From Saccharothrix australiensis (GTDB lineage Bacteria; Actinomycetota; Actinomycetes; Mycobacteriales; Pseudonocardiaceae), in contig NZ_RBXO01000001.1 of the NCBI RefSeq assembly GCF_003634935.1, positions 930,001-994,000 of the forward strand: 64,000 bases of DNA. The letters are read 5' to 3'. How positions within the stretch are numbered: the first letter of the stretch is position 1; each line of letters starts with the position of its first letter. Of the stretch, positions 40,086 through 49,479 are shown in pieces. Below the pieces are notes generated by a model. The model did no database searches, was not told the origin of the DNA, and worked only from the letters and a program-made list of their open reading frames with translations. The translations under genes and the position numbers were made by a program.

Positions 40086-40213
40086 CCCGCCCGCCGGGGT
40101 TCGTCCGCTTGCCGGGTACCACCCGCCCGCCGGGGACCGCCCGTTCGCCGGAGTCGCCCGCCCGCCGGGAGGACGACCCGCCCGCCGGGCAACCGGCCGA
40201 CCGCCGGGGATCA
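40086..40213. repeat. Degenerate 18-bp tandem array
   Basis: CCCGCCCGCCGGG occurs exactly at 40086, 40122, 40157 and 40177, with degenerate intermediate copies near 40104, 40140 and 40195, giving an about 18-bp period. It fills the gap between the convergent response regulator and GGDEF genes. Confidence 0.75.
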
Positions 40214-41722
40214 CCCGCCGCTGAAGATCTCCGGGACGTGCGCCGACCGCTCCACCTCGACGCGGTTGCGGCCGTGCCGCTTGGCCCGGTACAGGGCCAT
40301 GTCGGCGGCGGCGAACAGCTGGTCGAGCTTGGCCGGCCCCGCCGCCACCCCGATGCTCACGGTCGGTCGGCGGGTGGTGCCCAGCACCATCGTCCAGTCG
40401 TGGCCGTCCACCGCCGCCCGGATGCGCTCGGCGACGGTCGGGCCCACGTCGTGCGAGTTGCCGTCGGCGTCGCCGAGCAGGACCACGAACTCGTCGCCCG
40501 CCCACCGGGCCACGAGGTCGCCCGCCCGGCACTCGCGGCGCAGCAGCTGGGCGATCTCGCGCAGCGCCGCGTCGCCCGCCGCGTGCCCGGCGTCGTCGTT
40601 GACGCCCTTGAACCAGTCGACGTCGACCAGCACCAGCCACGGCACCCGGCCGCGCGCGGCGGTGCTCTCCAGCAGGCCGGCCGCCGCGCGCTCCAGGCCG
40701 AGGCGGTTCGCCAGGCCGGTCAGCGGGTCGCGGGCGGCGGCCTCCTGCGCCGCCACGGCCAGGCGCTGGGCCTGCACGGCGACCCGGCGCTGCTCCAGCG
40801 CCTGCGCCAGGCCCTCCTGGAGCGTCTCGGTGGCGGTCCGGCCCGCCGCGACCGAGCAGCGCAGCGCGGTCGCCTCGCCGACCGGGTCGTTCATCCGGGC
40901 GCAGATGTCGGCCAGGTCCAGGGAGAGCCGCAGCAGCAGCGACGTGTCGTTGATCGCCTCGGCCGAGGCCACCGCGCGGCTCGCCAGGGTGCGCGCCTCG
41001 GTCAGCTCGTCCTGCTCGCGGCGCACCACCGCGAGCACCCAGTTCGCGACCGCCTGGGCCCACTTGTCGTCGGCCTTGGCCGCCTGGCGCAGCGTCTCGG
41101 TGGCGGCCTCCTCGGCGGCGGCCAGGTCGCCGACGCCCGCCAGCGAGCGGCTGTACGCGCCCAGCAGCGCGCGCCGCATCTGCTCGTCGTGCGCCAGCGC
41201 CAAGCCCTCCCGCAGGTGGTCCCTGGCCTCGGCGAAGATGCCGGGCGCGAGTTCCGGCGGTGACGCGATGGCGCGGAGGTTCAGCGTGCCGCCCAGGCCC
41301 TGGAGGCAGTGGCCGAGCACCTCGGGGACGTTCGAGCGGCGGGCCACCTGCACGGACAGCCGCAGCATGTCGATCGCGGCGCGGCGGTTGCCGATGCCCT
41401 CCAGCAGGTAGGCCAGGGCGTGGATGGCCTGCGCGGCGGCGGGGCTGTCGGCGTGCTCGGCGTCGAGGTCGGTCCAGCCCTCGGCGGCCAGCTCCAGCGC
41501 GAGCGGGATGCGGCCCAGCCGCCACGCCAGCTTGGCCCGGTTCACCAGCACCGCCGACCGCACCCACCGGTCCGCGCCGGGTGGCACGCGGCTCACGACC
41601 TCGTCGAACAGGGTGTTCGCCTCCGGCAGGCGGCCAGCGTTCAGCAACGCCTTGACCTCAAGGTCCGGTTGGGGCACCGCTGTCAGCGGGTCTGGCTGCT
41701 CCACTCGTGCTCGACACTCCAT
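40211..41722 (-). CDS. TPR-like sensor with C-terminal GGDEF (diguanylate cyclase) domain
   Basis: 503 residues. The first 330 are helical repeats of the TPR sort (for example LNAGRLPEANTLFDEVV, NRAKLAWRLGRIPLALELAAEGW, ALHALAYLLEGIGNRRAAIDMLRLSV). The GGDEF domain begins at ARDPLTGLANRLGLERA with VLVDVDWFKGVNDDAGHAAGDAALREIA. The signature reads AGDEF (about residues 408-412) preceded by a possible I-site RAGD, so it may still make c-di-GMP, since AGDEF is a functional variant in some proteins. No membrane helix: cytoplasmic. ATG 41722, though GTG 41704 is possible. c-di-GMP controls development in actinomycetes via BldD. Confidence 0.88.
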   Translation of the reverse strand: MECRARVEQPDPLTAVPQPDLEVKALLNAGRLPEANTLFDEVVSRVPPGADRWVRSAVLVNRAKLAWRLGRIPLALELAAEGWTDLDAEHADSPAAAQAIHALAYLLEGIGNRRAAIDMLRLSVQVARRSNVPEVLGHCLQGLGGTLNLRAIASPPELAPGIFAEARDHLREGLALAHDEQMRRALLGAYSRSLAGVGDLAAAEEAATETLRQAAKADDKWAQAVANWVLAVVRREQDELTEARTLASRAVASAEAINDTSLLLRLSLDLADICARMNDPVGEATALRCSVAAGRTATETLQEGLAQALEQRRVAVQAQRLAVAAQEAAARDPLTGLANRLGLERAAAGLLESTAARGRVPWLVLVDVDWFKGVNDDAGHAAGDAALREIAQLLRRECRAGDLVARWAGDEFVVLLGDADGNSHDVGPTVAERIRAAVDGHDWTMVLGTTRRPTVSIGVAAGPAKLDQLFAAADMALYRAKRHGRNRVEVERSAHVPEIFSGG

Positions 41723-41778
41723 TCCGACTCGGCGGACGGGTACGCGGGCCCGTCCGCCTGCGGCACGGTTTCCACAGG

Positions 41779-42411
41779 CTACCGGGAGGGACGCCGGGTG
41801 TACCGCTCCTCGTGCAGGACTGCCTCCAGGGGAAGCCGGTTGCGCCAGCCGTGGCGCTCCAGGTCGGGCGCGTCGGGCAGGGCGTCGACCGGTCCCACGC
41901 ACAGCCACGCCACCGGTCGCACGGTCGGCGGGATGTCCAGCAGGCGGCGCAGCGCGTCCTCGCGGTAGAAGCTGACCCAGCCGACGCCCAGGCCCTCGGC
42001 GGTGGCCGCGAGCCACAGGTTCTGGATGGCCAGGCACACCGAGTACAGGCCCGCGTCGGCGATGGCGTGCCTGCCCAGCACGGCGGGCGCGCCGCGGTCC
42101 GGGTCGTAGGTGACGACCACGCCCAGGGTGGACTCCAGGATGCCCTCGACCTTGATCCGGGCGAACGTCTCGGCGCGCTCGCCGTCGAGGCCGGAGGCGA
42201 ACACGCTCCGCTCGGCCTGGACGTGGTCGCGGAACGCGCGCCGGGTGTGCTCGTCGCGGACGAGGATGAAGTCCCACGGCTGGGAGAGGCCGACGCTCGG
42301 CGCCGCGTGCGCCGCGCCGAGCACCCGGTGCAGCACGTCCTGCGGGATCGGGGCGCCGGTGAACTCACCCCTGGTGTCCCGGCGGCGGTGCAAGACGTCG
42401 TAGAAGCTCAT
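41779..42411 (-). CDS. bluB: 5,6-dimethylbenzimidazole synthase BluB
   Basis: 210-residue nitroreductase-fold protein. RRDTRGEFTGAPIPQDVLHRVLGAAHAAPSVGLSQPWDFILVRD at the N-terminus and GILESTLGVVVTYDP; GVGWVSFYREDALRRLLDIP is characteristic of BluB. BluB fragments FMNH2 with O2 to form DMB, the lower ligand of vitamin B12. No other B12 genes are nearby, so it acts at a distance with the cob/cbi genes. ATG 42411. Confidence 0.9.
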   Translation of the reverse strand: MSFYDVLHRRRDTRGEFTGAPIPQDVLHRVLGAAHAAPSVGLSQPWDFILVRDEHTRRAFRDHVQAERSVFASGLDGERAETFARIKVEGILESTLGVVVTYDPDRGAPAVLGRHAIADAGLYSVCLAIQNLWLAATAEGLGVGWVSFYREDALRRLLDIPPTVRPVAWLCVGPVDALPDAPDLERHGWRNRLPLEAVLHEERYTRRPSR

Positions 42412-42495
42412 TCGGACGATCGTGCCTCACGCGATCCGGTGAACTCCGCGCTTGTGCGGTGGCGTGCGTCTCAACCCGGCGTTGAATGATCCGCC

Positions 42496-42819
42496 ATGTC
42501 GAGGGTGGGCGGTGTGCACGGGTCCGCGTTGGGCTTCGCCGGCGGCGTGGGGGTGACGGTGGTCGCGGGCCACTGGCCGCCGTTCGCGCTGGTGCTGTTC
42601 ACCGCGGTGGTGCTGGCCGTGTCGCTGGTGACGACGCCGCTCGGCGCGGCGCTGACCGCCGTGCAGTGCTGGGGCCTCCACGGCAGCTTCGTGATCGGTT
42701 CCGGCGGCCTGCTCGTGCCGGACTGGACCGCGCTGGCGGTGCTGGCGGCGGCGGCCACCGCCTCGCTCACCGGCCTTGCGAGGGGTAGGGCAGCAGCGCC
42801 ATCTCCCGCGCGTTCTTGA
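42496..42819 (+). CDS. Small membrane protein, unknown function
   Basis: 107 residues, three predicted membrane helices ([61 protein letters not shown]). ATG 42496 follows the divergent BluB promoter. Its 3' end overlaps the convergent S18 gene by 53 bp, so the last 17 codons may be partly constrained by that gene. No family recognised. Confidence 0.55.
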   Translation: MSRVGGVHGSALGFAGGVGVTVVAGHWPPFALVLFTAVVLAVSLVTTPLGAALTAVQCWGLHGSFVIGSGGLLVPDWTALAVLAAAATASLTGLARGRAAAPSPARS

Positions 42820-43000
42820 TCGCGGTCGCGACCTGCCGCTGCTGCTGGGGCGTCAGGCCGGTCACCCGGCGCGAGCGGATCTTGCCCCGGTCGGAGATGA
42901 ACTTGCGCAGCAGGTTGACGTCCTTCCAGTCCACAGTGGTCACGCCCTCCTTGCGCAGCAGGTTGACGCGCTTCTTGGGCGTGCGCTCGATCTTCGGCAC
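42767..43000 (-). CDS. rpsR: 30S ribosomal protein S18, cysteine-free paralogue
   Basis: 77-residue S18: the core [38 protein letters not shown] and LLPYPSQGR are diagnostic. It contains no cysteine at all; the zinc-binding CxxC found in the primary actinomycete S18 is replaced by [10 protein letters not shown]. This is the C-minus form that substitutes under zinc starvation, usually in a Zur-controlled cluster with L28, L33, L31 and S14 paralogues, which are absent here. GTG 43000 with an excellent AGGAGGA RBS. I see no classical AT-rich Zur box upstream. Confidence 0.9.
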   Translation of the reverse strand: MPKIERTPKKRVNLLRKEGVTTVDWKDVNLLRKFISDRGKIRSRRVTGLTPQQQRQVATAIKNAREMALLPYPSQGR

Positions 43001-43134
43001 GGTGTCCTCCTGCCGGCTCGACGTGTGGTCACCGGGTAGCTCACCCTCGCGCGCCCGACCCCGCAACCCGAGGGGTCCTCGCGGCGGCCCCGCCCACCGT
43101 TGTGCCACCCGGCCCCGCTGCGCCAGAGTGGTGC

Positions 43135-43959
43135 GTGGCGATCAAGCGGCGCGCGTCCCGGAAGATCGAGGTGTCCTCCCGCATCCGGCACGTGTGGGAG
43201 ACCGTCACCACGGCCCTGGCCCTGCTCACCGGGGTCTACCTCATCCTCACCACCATCGAGCCGACTCGGGCGGTGCTGGAGCGCTACGTCGGCAAGCTCG
43301 ACCAGCAGGGCCTGGTGGCACTGGTCGCGGTGATGCTGGAGGTCGCCACGATCGCGGTCTACCAGCTCGGCCGGGAGGTGCGCTCGCTGCGCGCCGCGGT
43401 CGCCACCAGGGCGGGCGAGGAGGTCACGCACACCATCACCGAGGTGCTGTCCGCCGCGCGGTGGGACGGCGTCGGCCGCCGCCGTCGCCGGGTCGAGGTG
43501 CTGGGCCTGACGCTGAACACCACGTGGCCGGTGCTGGTCACCTGGCTCACCACCCGCGACCGGCTCGCCGGCTGGCACCTCGTGCTGTACTGCCTGGACC
43601 CCGCGTTCGTCGAGCGGTCCGGCGAGCTGCCCGCCGAGTGGGCCGAGGAGGCGCGGCGCAGCCAGGGGCGCGTCCGGGCGTTCCTCGCCGAGGAGGGGGA
43701 GGAGCTGCGGCGGCGCGGCGTCACCGTCGAGCTGAAGTCCTACGCGTGCGTGCCGATCGCGCACGGGTTCCGGTTCGGCGACGGCACGGTGTTCCTGTCC
43801 TACCTCCAGTGGTCGGACAACGGCCGCATCCGGCCGTTCGAGTTCTACGACCGGATCGCGCCGGACGACACGTCACCGCGCGCCGGGCACTACCGGGACC
43901 TCTACGACAGCTGGCTCGCCCGCGCCGAGGCCAAGGTCGTGCAGCCCGCGCGCGGTTGA
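43135..43959 (+). CDS. Membrane-anchored protein with cytoplasmic domain
   Basis: 274 residues from GTG 43135 ([13 protein letters not shown]). Two N-terminal membrane helices ([19 protein letters not shown] and [20 protein letters not shown]) are followed by a soluble domain with [40 protein letters not shown] and [15 protein letters not shown], resembling a phospholipase D/receptor-like sensor domain seen fused to regulators, but I cannot name it. The tail [22 protein letters not shown] is hydrophilic. Function unknown. Confidence 0.7.
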   Translation: MAIKRRASRKIEVSSRIRHVWETVTTALALLTGVYLILTTIEPTRAVLERYVGKLDQQGLVALVAVMLEVATIAVYQLGREVRSLRAAVATRAGEEVTHTITEVLSAARWDGVGRRRRRVEVLGLTLNTTWPVLVTWLTTRDRLAGWHLVLYCLDPAFVERSGELPAEWAEEARRSQGRVRAFLAEEGEELRRRGVTVELKSYACVPIAHGFRFGDGTVFLSYLQWSDNGRIRPFEFYDRIAPDDTSPRAGHYRDLYDSWLARAEAKVVQPARG

Positions 43960-44146
43960 CGCCGGTGGCGCACGCGCGGTGGCCGGGCGCCCGAGCGGCG
44001 TGAGGCGGACGGCGTGGTCGGGTACCCGGCGGTGGGCCGACTCGTCGACGTCGCCGAGGCCCCGGCCGTCGCGCAGCAGGATGATCCGCCCCCACCCATC
44101 GTGCCGATGTTACAGTCCGGCGGCTGTACCGGACGGAAGGTGTCAC

Positions 44147-44476
44147 ATGATCAAGTACATCGCGCTGTACCGGAAACCCGACAACGCCGACGAGTTCGAC
44201 GACGCCTACTTCTCCTCCCACCTGCCGCTGGTCGCCCGGACGCCCGGCCTGGTCCGCGCGGAGGTGGCCAGGGTGAACCGCGTGTTCGTGCCCGGCTTCC
44301 TCGGCGAGCACGAGCCGCACCTGGTGGCCGAGCTGTACTTCGAGACCGCCGCCGCCATGAAGGCCGCCTTCGCCTCACCGCAGTGGCAGGCCGCCGGCGC
44401 GAACCTCACCGAGATCGGCGGCCTGGAACTCGTCGCCATCTTCGCGGCGGAGGTCGTGGAGGTCGTGGACGCATGA
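44147..44476 (+). CDS. EthD-like / dimeric alpha-beta barrel protein
   Basis: 109 residues of the EthD/ferredoxin-like fold: MIKYIALYRKPDNADEFDDAYFSSHLPLVARTPGLVRAEVARVN, then ELYFETAAAMKAAFASPQWQAAGANL. GGACGGAAGG RBS. Members of this fold take part in ring-cleavage or degradation pathways and detoxification, forming dimers. Its stop overlaps the start of the 3-hydroxyacyl-CoA dehydrogenase by 4 bp, indicating a shared catabolic pathway such as phenylacetate or fatty-acid breakdown. Confidence 0.8.
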   Translation: MIKYIALYRKPDNADEFDDAYFSSHLPLVARTPGLVRAEVARVNRVFVPGFLGEHEPHLVAELYFETAAAMKAAFASPQWQAAGANLTEIGGLELVAIFAAEVVEVVDA

Positions 44477-45297
44477 TCGCGGTCGTGATCGGCGGCGGCA
44501 CGATGGGCGCGGGCATCGCGCACGTGCTGCTCGCCGGCGGGCACGAGGTGGTGCTCGCGGAGTCCGGCGCGGAACGGGTCGCCGCCGCGCGCGCGGCCGT
44601 CGCGAGGTCGCTGGCCACCGCCGCCGAGCGGGGCAAGCTGGACCGCGCCGCCGACGAGCTGCTGGCGAACCTGACCGTGGTGGAGCGGCTGGCCGACGTG
44701 CCCGCCGAGCTGGTCGTCGAGGCCGTGCCGGAGGACGCGGCCCTCAAGCGCCGGGTGCTCGCCACCGCCGCCCGCGCGTGCCCGGACGCCGTGCTGGCGT
44801 CCAACACGTCGTCGCTGTCCATCGCGGACCTCGCCCGCGACCTGCCCGGCGAACGCGTCCTGGGCATGCACTTCTTCAACCCCGTGCCGGTGCAGCGGCT
44901 CGTCGAGCTGGTCCACCACGACGGCCTGTCGCCCGCCGTGCTCGCCAAGGCGCGGGAGTGGGCCGAGCAGCTCGGCAAGACCGTGATCGAGGTGCGGGAC
45001 TCGCCCGGCTTCGCCACCTCGCGGCTGGGCGTCGCGGTCGGCCTGGAGGCGATCCGGGTGCTGGAGGAGGGCGTCGCCACCGCCGACGACGTCGACACCG
45101 GGATGCGGCTCGGCTACGGCTGGCCGATGGGCCCGCTGCGGCTGACCGACCTGGTCGGCCTCGACGTGCGGCTGGCCATCGCCGAGCACCTGGCCGCCGA
45201 GCTGGGCCCGCGGTTCGAGCCGCCGCGGCTGCTGCGGGACAAGGTGGCGCGCGGCGAGCTGGGCCGCAAGAGCGGGCAGGGCTTCTTCACCTGGTAA
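44473..45297 (+). CDS. 3-hydroxyacyl-CoA dehydrogenase
   Basis: 274 residues. Rossmann motif GGGTMGAGIAHVLLAGGHEVVLAE (N-terminus), LASNTSSLSIADLA with the catalytic neighbourhood, GMHFFNPVPVQRLVELV signature, and the C-terminal 3HCDH_C domain DSPGFATSRLGVAVGLEAIRVLEEGVATADDVDTGMRLGYGWPMGPLRL. NAD(P)-dependent oxidation of 3-hydroxyacyl-CoA, PaaH/3-hydroxybutyryl-CoA dehydrogenase type. Ends SGQGFFTW as usual. ATG 44473 overlaps the EthD-like stop. Phenylacetate or butyrate catabolism are the candidate pathways. Confidence 0.93.
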   Translation: MIAVVIGGGTMGAGIAHVLLAGGHEVVLAESGAERVAAARAAVARSLATAAERGKLDRAADELLANLTVVERLADVPAELVVEAVPEDAALKRRVLATAARACPDAVLASNTSSLSIADLARDLPGERVLGMHFFNPVPVQRLVELVHHDGLSPAVLAKAREWAEQLGKTVIEVRDSPGFATSRLGVAVGLEAIRVLEEGVATADDVDTGMRLGYGWPMGPLRLTDLVGLDVRLAIAEHLAAELGPRFEPPRLLRDKVARGELGRKSGQGFFTW

Positions 45298-45306
45298 GCA
45301 GGAAGC

Positions 45307-46443
45307 GTGTTGATCAGGGAACTGACGAGCGCCGACGCCGACCACGTCCGCAGGCTGCGCAAGGTGGCCTTCGGCTCCACCTCCGAGGACGACCCGGTGC
45401 GACCGGGCAAGCGTGGCCTCGTCGCGGAGCTGGACGGGCGGCCCGCGGCGGTGCTGACGATCCACGAGTTCCACCAGTTCTTCGGCGGCGCGCCGGTGCC
45501 GATGGGCGGCATCGGCGGCGTCGTGGTCGACCCGTACGCGCGGGGGCGCGGCCTGGCCGGCGCGCTGCTCGACCGCGCGCTGGGCGACCTGCGCGACCAC
45601 GGGCAGCCGCTGTCGGTGCTGTACGCGACGGTGCCCTCGCTGTACCGCTCGCGCGGCTGGGAGTTCGCCGGGGTGCTGGAGTGGCTGGACCTCCTGATCG
45701 ACCGGCTGCCCGGCGGCGGTGAGCGGGCGCTCGCCCGACCGGCCGGCGAGGGCGACCTGGCCGCGCTGCACGCGTGCTACGTCGACCTGGCCTCCACCGT
45801 CGACGGGATGCTGGACCGCGCCGCGCCCGCGATCGACCCGGCCGACGTGCTGAAGTGGGACGTCGTCTCCGTGGTGCCCGGCCACGACGGCGAGGTGCGC
45901 GGCTACCTCTCCGCCGAGCGCCACGCCGAGGGGCTGCGGGTGCACGACCTGGTCGGGCGGGACGCGGCGACCCAGCTGGGGCTGCTGCGCGAGCTGACGA
46001 GCTGGTCGGGCCACCTGGAGCGGGTGTCGGTGCGGGTGACCGACCCGGCGGTGACCGGGCTGCTCACCAACCAGGGGATCCGGCACACCGTGCAGACGTC
46101 GGCGTGGCAGCTTCGGGTGGTCGACCTGCCGGCGGCGGTCGCGGCGCGCGGGTGGCCCGCGGCGGGGGCGCTCAAGCCGGCGGCGGTGGACCTGGACGTG
46201 GTGGACGAGCACGCGCCGTGGCACGCGGGCAGGCGGCGGCTGGTCGTGGAGGACGGCCGGGTGCGGGTCGAGCCCGGCGGCAGCGGCGCGGTGCGGTTGC
46301 ACGCGCGGGCGCTCGGGCCGTGGTTCAGCGGGTGGCAGAACAGCCACGCGCTGCGCCGCGCCGGGCTGCTGGACGGCGACGCGGCGCTGCTGGACCGGCT
46401 GGTCGGCGCGCCCGGCGTGCCCCGGTTGGCGAACTTCTTCTAA
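45307..46443 (+). CDS. GNAT acetyltransferase, Eis type
   Basis: 378 residues, the two-GNAT-plus-SCP2 layout of Eis-like proteins. First GNAT with PMGGIGGVVVDPYARGRGLAGALLDRALGDLRD (CoA loop) and LYATVPSLYRSRGWEFAG. Second degenerate GNAT (VHDLVGRDAATQLGLLRELTSWSG). C-terminal SCP2-like domain ending in a free carboxylate (RLANFF), which in Eis supplies the catalytic base. Eis proteins acetylate aminoglycosides and other amines at several positions. GTG 45307 with AGGAAGC; 9 bp after the dehydrogenase stop but probably functionally unrelated. Confidence 0.88.
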   Translation: MLIRELTSADADHVRRLRKVAFGSTSEDDPVRPGKRGLVAELDGRPAAVLTIHEFHQFFGGAPVPMGGIGGVVVDPYARGRGLAGALLDRALGDLRDHGQPLSVLYATVPSLYRSRGWEFAGVLEWLDLLIDRLPGGGERALARPAGEGDLAALHACYVDLASTVDGMLDRAAPAIDPADVLKWDVVSVVPGHDGEVRGYLSAERHAEGLRVHDLVGRDAATQLGLLRELTSWSGHLERVSVRVTDPAVTGLLTNQGIRHTVQTSAWQLRVVDLPAAVAARGWPAAGALKPAAVDLDVVDEHAPWHAGRRRLVVEDGRVRVEPGGSGAVRLHARALGPWFSGWQNSHALRRAGLLDGDAALLDRLVGAPGVPRLANFF

Positions 46444-46452
46444 CCTCCCCCG

Positions 46453-47064
46453 GTGCTCATCGCGCTGGAGCTGATCGGGATCGCCGCGTTCGCCGCTTCG
46501 GGCGCGGTGGCGGCGGTGCGCGCCCGGCTGGACGTGTTCGGCGTGATCGTGCTGGCCCTGACCACGGCGCTGGGCGGCGGGCTCATCCGGGACATCCTGC
46601 TCGGCGTGCGCCCGCCGACGGCCCTGGTGACGTGGCCGTACCTCGCGGTGGCCGGCGGCACCGGCCTGGTCGTGTTCTGGTTCCACCCGACGGTGGAGAA
46701 GCTGCGCCGCTCCGTGCTGCTGCTCGACGCCGTCGGGCTGGGCCTGTTCGTCACGGCGGGCACGTCCACGGCGCTGGGCCTGGGCGCGCCGCCGTACGCC
46801 GCGTGCCTGGTCGGCATGACCACGGGCATCGGCGGTGGCGCGCTGCGGGACGTGCTGCTGCGGGAGATCCCGCTGGTGCTGCGCCGCGAGATCTACGCCG
46901 TGGCGGCGCTCGGCGGCGCGGTGCTCGTCGCGGTGGGCCACTGGCTGCGGCTGCCCGCCGCGCCGGTGACGATCACCGCGTCCGTGCTGATCGTGGCGGT
47001 GCGCGTGCTGGCGCTGTGGCGCAAGTGGAACGCGCCCGTCGCGCGGCGGCTCGACGGCGCGTGA
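46453..47064 (+). CDS. TRIC-like cation channel family protein (UPF0126)
   Basis: 203 residues, two tandem repeats of the UPF0126 motif, each three membrane helices: IAAFAASGAVAAVRARLDVFGVIVLALTTALGGGLIRDILLG and VGLGLFVTAGTSTALG ... GMTTGIGGGALRDVLL. The GGGxxRDxL motifs are the potassium-lined kinks of bacterial TRIC channels. GTG start at 46453, 9 bp after the Eis-type stop. Plasma-membrane K+ channel by family. Confidence 0.88.
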   Translation: MLIALELIGIAAFAASGAVAAVRARLDVFGVIVLALTTALGGGLIRDILLGVRPPTALVTWPYLAVAGGTGLVVFWFHPTVEKLRRSVLLLDAVGLGLFVTAGTSTALGLGAPPYAACLVGMTTGIGGGALRDVLLREIPLVLRREIYAVAALGGAVLVAVGHWLRLPAAPVTITASVLIVAVRVLALWRKWNAPVARRLDGA

Positions 47065-47099
47065 CGGGCGCGCGGCTTGACGGGAAGCTCACACCACCT

Positions 47100-47117
47100 T
47101 CTCAGGCGGCTCTCAGG
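47100..47117 (+). promoter_or_regulatory. MprA-type direct repeat TCTCAGG x2
   Basis: TCTCAGG at 47100-47106 and 47111-47117, spaced 11 bp (one helical turn), 23 bp before the mprA ATG. The extended word TCTCAGGCG recurs at 51398-51406 upstream of the HtrA-like pepD. Consistent with MprA autoregulation. Confidence 0.6.
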
Positions 47118-47139
47118 ACCAGGGGCGAGACTGACCACC

Positions 47140-47829
47140 ATGCGCATCCTCGTTGTCGACGACGACCGGGCCGTGCGTGAGTCGCTACGCCGCTCACTGC
47201 AGTTCAACGGCTACCAGGTGGACCTGGCCGGTGACGGCCGCCAGGCCCTCGAATCGGTCGTGTCCCAGCGCCCGGATGCGATGGTCCTGGACGTCATGAT
47301 GCCCCGCCTGGACGGGTTGGAGGTGTGCCGCCGGCTGCGCAGCACCGGCGACGACCTGCCGATCCTCGTGCTCACCGCGCGCGACGCGGTGTCCGACCGG
47401 GTCTCCGGGCTCGACGCGGGCGCCGACGACTACCTGCCCAAGCCGTTCGCGCTGGAGGAGCTGCTGGCCAGGCTGCGCGCGCTGCTGCGCCGGGCCGCCT
47501 CGGACGCCGGTGAGCCCGCCGGCGCGGTGCTGCGGTTCGCCGACCTGGAGCTCGACCCCGGCACGCGGGACGTGCGGCGCGGCGACCGGCCGATCAGCCT
47601 CACCCGGACCGAGTTCGCGCTGCTGGAGCTGTTCCTCGCGCACCCCAAGCAGGTGCTCACCCGCGGTCGCATCCTGGAGGACGTCTGGGGCTACGACTTC
47701 CCGACCTCCGGCAACGCGCTGGAGGTGTACGTGGGCTACCTGCGCCGCAAGACGGAGGCCGAGGGCGAGCCGCGCCTGCTGCACACGGTGCGCGGCGTCG
47801 GGTACGTGCTGCGGGAGACGCCTCCGTGA
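47140..47829 (+). CDS. mprA: MprA-type OmpR response regulator
   Basis: 229 residues. Receiver with phospho-Asp at about residue 51 (MVLDVMMP), Thr in LVLTARD and Lys in [22 protein letters not shown]-terminal OmpR/PhoB wHTH ([54 protein letters not shown]). The closest known relative is mycobacterial MprA, supported by the position before the kinase and the HtrA, MoaB and MscL genes. ATG 47140; the first residues [13 protein letters not shown] are canonical. Stop overlaps the kinase start by 4 bp. Likely cell-envelope stress control. Confidence 0.93.
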   Translation: MRILVVDDDRAVRESLRRSLQFNGYQVDLAGDGRQALESVVSQRPDAMVLDVMMPRLDGLEVCRRLRSTGDDLPILVLTARDAVSDRVSGLDAGADDYLPKPFALEELLARLRALLRRAASDAGEPAGAVLRFADLELDPGTRDVRRGDRPISLTRTEFALLELFLAHPKQVLTRGRILEDVWGYDFPTSGNALEVYVGYLRRKTEAEGEPRLLHTVRGVGYVLRETPP

Positions 47830-49244
47830 TCCCCACCGCCAACGGGCGGTTCCAGCGGGTCTCGCTGCGGGCGCGGGTCACCCTCCTGGCGGCGTTCTGC
47901 GTGGCCGGCGTGGTGGGCGTCGTGTCGCTGGGCGCGTACATGACCGTCAGCGACAACCTGGACGAGCAGCTCGACGTCAGCCTGAAGCAGCGCGCCAGCG
48001 CCGCGGTCAACGGGCCGCGGGTCAACACCGACGTCACGGAGATCCCCGGCGCGTTCCTGGCCGCGGGCGACGTGCGGATCGGCCTGCTCAGCGTGGACCG
48101 CCAGATGCTCTACCCGAAGGGCACGGTCGCGCCGCCGTGGGGCGCGGGCGACCTGGAGGTGGCGCAGGGCGTCAAGCTGGAGAACCTGTGGGACGACCGC
48201 CGCAGCGGGTTCCGCGTGATCTCCGTGCCCTACGAGGACGGCCGGGCGATGGTGATCGCCCAGTCGATGGGCCCGCTCAACACGACCCTGGGCAAGCTGT
48301 CGGTGGTGCTGTTCGTGATCAGCGGCCTCGGCGTGCTGGTGGCCGCGGCGGCGGGCACGGCGGTGGCGCGGACCGGCCTGCGCCCCGTGCAGCGGCTGAC
48401 CGAGGCGACCGAGCGCGTGACCATGACGGGCGACCTGCGGCCGATACCCGTGACCGGCGACGACGAGCTGGCCCGGTTGACCCAGCGGTTCAACGCGATG
48501 CTGGCCGCGGTCGCCGACTCGCAGGAGCGGCAGCGGCGGCTGGTGGCCGACGCGGGCCACGAGCTGCGCACGCCGCTGACGTCCATGCGCACGAACCTGG
48601 AGCTGCTGCTGGCCTCGGAGCGGCCGGACGCGCCGACGCTGTCCGACGAGGACAAGGCCGAGATCAACGCCGACGTGCGGGCGCAGCTGGACGAGCTGAC
48701 CACCTTGATCGGTGACCTGGTCGAGCTGGCCCGCGAGGACGCGCCGCAGGTCGTGCACGAGCCGGTCGACCTGGTCGAGGTGGTCGAGCGGGCGCTGGAC
48801 CGGGCGCGGCGGCGGGCGCCGGGCGACGTGCGGTTCGACGTGCGGTTGCAGCCGTGGTCGCTGCTGGGCGATTCCAGCGCGCTGGAGCGCGCCGTGCTGA
48901 ACCTGCTGGACAACGCGGTGAAGTTCAGCCCGCCGGACGGGGTGGTGCGGCTGGAGCTGCGCCAGGTCGGCGACGGGAGCGTGGCGCTGGAGGTGGCGGA
49001 CGCGGGGCCGGGCATCGCGGACGACGACCTGCCCCACGTGTTCGAGCGCTTCTACCGCTCGTCGGAGGCCCGCACGCTGCCCGGTTCCGGGCTCGGGCTG
49101 GCGATCGTGAAGCAGGCCGCGGAGCGGCACGGCGGCGCGGCCTACGCGGGACGCGCGCCGGAGGGCGGCGCGCTGTTCACCCTCCGGCTGCCCGGACGGC
49201 CCTGGCTCGCGGGTGACGGGGCGGGCCATCGCCCGGCCGAGTGA
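47826..49244 (+). CDS. mprB: MprB-type sensor histidine kinase
   Basis: 472 residues. Two membrane helices (about 15-38 and 158-182) enclosing an extracellular sensor of about 120 residues. HAMP at about 183-236 ([15 protein letters not shown]), HisKA with phospho-His about 245 ([22 protein letters not shown]), HATPase with N-box [16 protein letters not shown]1 [12 protein letters not shown]-box FERFYR and G2 [18 protein letters not shown]. Same architecture as MprB, which senses envelope stress and is DnaK-modulated in mycobacteria. GTG 47826 overlaps mprA. Confidence 0.92.
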   Translation: MIPTANGRFQRVSLRARVTLLAAFCVAGVVGVVSLGAYMTVSDNLDEQLDVSLKQRASAAVNGPRVNTDVTEIPGAFLAAGDVRIGLLSVDRQMLYPKGTVAPPWGAGDLEVAQGVKLENLWDDRRSGFRVISVPYEDGRAMVIAQSMGPLNTTLGKLSVVLFVISGLGVLVAAAAGTAVARTGLRPVQRLTEATERVTMTGDLRPIPVTGDDELARLTQRFNAMLAAVADSQERQRRLVADAGHELRTPLTSMRTNLELLLASERPDAPTLSDEDKAEINADVRAQLDELTTLIGDLVELAREDAPQVVHEPVDLVEVVERALDRARRRAPGDVRFDVRLQPWSLLGDSSALERAVLNLLDNAVKFSPPDGVVRLELRQVGDGSVALEVADAGPGIADDDLPHVFERFYRSSEARTLPGSGLGLAIVKQAAERHGGAAYAGRAPEGGALFTLRLPGRPWLAGDGAGHRPAE

Positions 49245-49479
49245 CACCCGATCGAACAGGAAAGTCAACAAACTTCGCACATGTGGTGTGTGGCACATCG
49301 AGTCGTGTGGCCGAGCGGTCTGGCACCGTGGCCGGCGTAGTACCTTTCACCTGCTACTGCGCTGAGTGGTGAGGCGCTGTCGGGAAACGACCCGAACGAT
49401 CGGTTTTGTTTGCTTGTGTTGACGTTGGCCGATCGGTCGGCCACGCTGGCGGACGTCCACGACGGGAGGGGTGCGGCGG

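Noticed and set aside
40086..40213. CRISPR-like repeats between convergent genes
   Set aside because: 18-bp period with no unique spacers; degenerate tandem copies only.
44206..46941. 2.7-kb minus-strand open frame opposite the dehydrogenase and acetyltransferase
   Set aside because: His/Gln/Arg-rich translation typical of antisense of high-GC genes; the plus-strand genes carry clear families.
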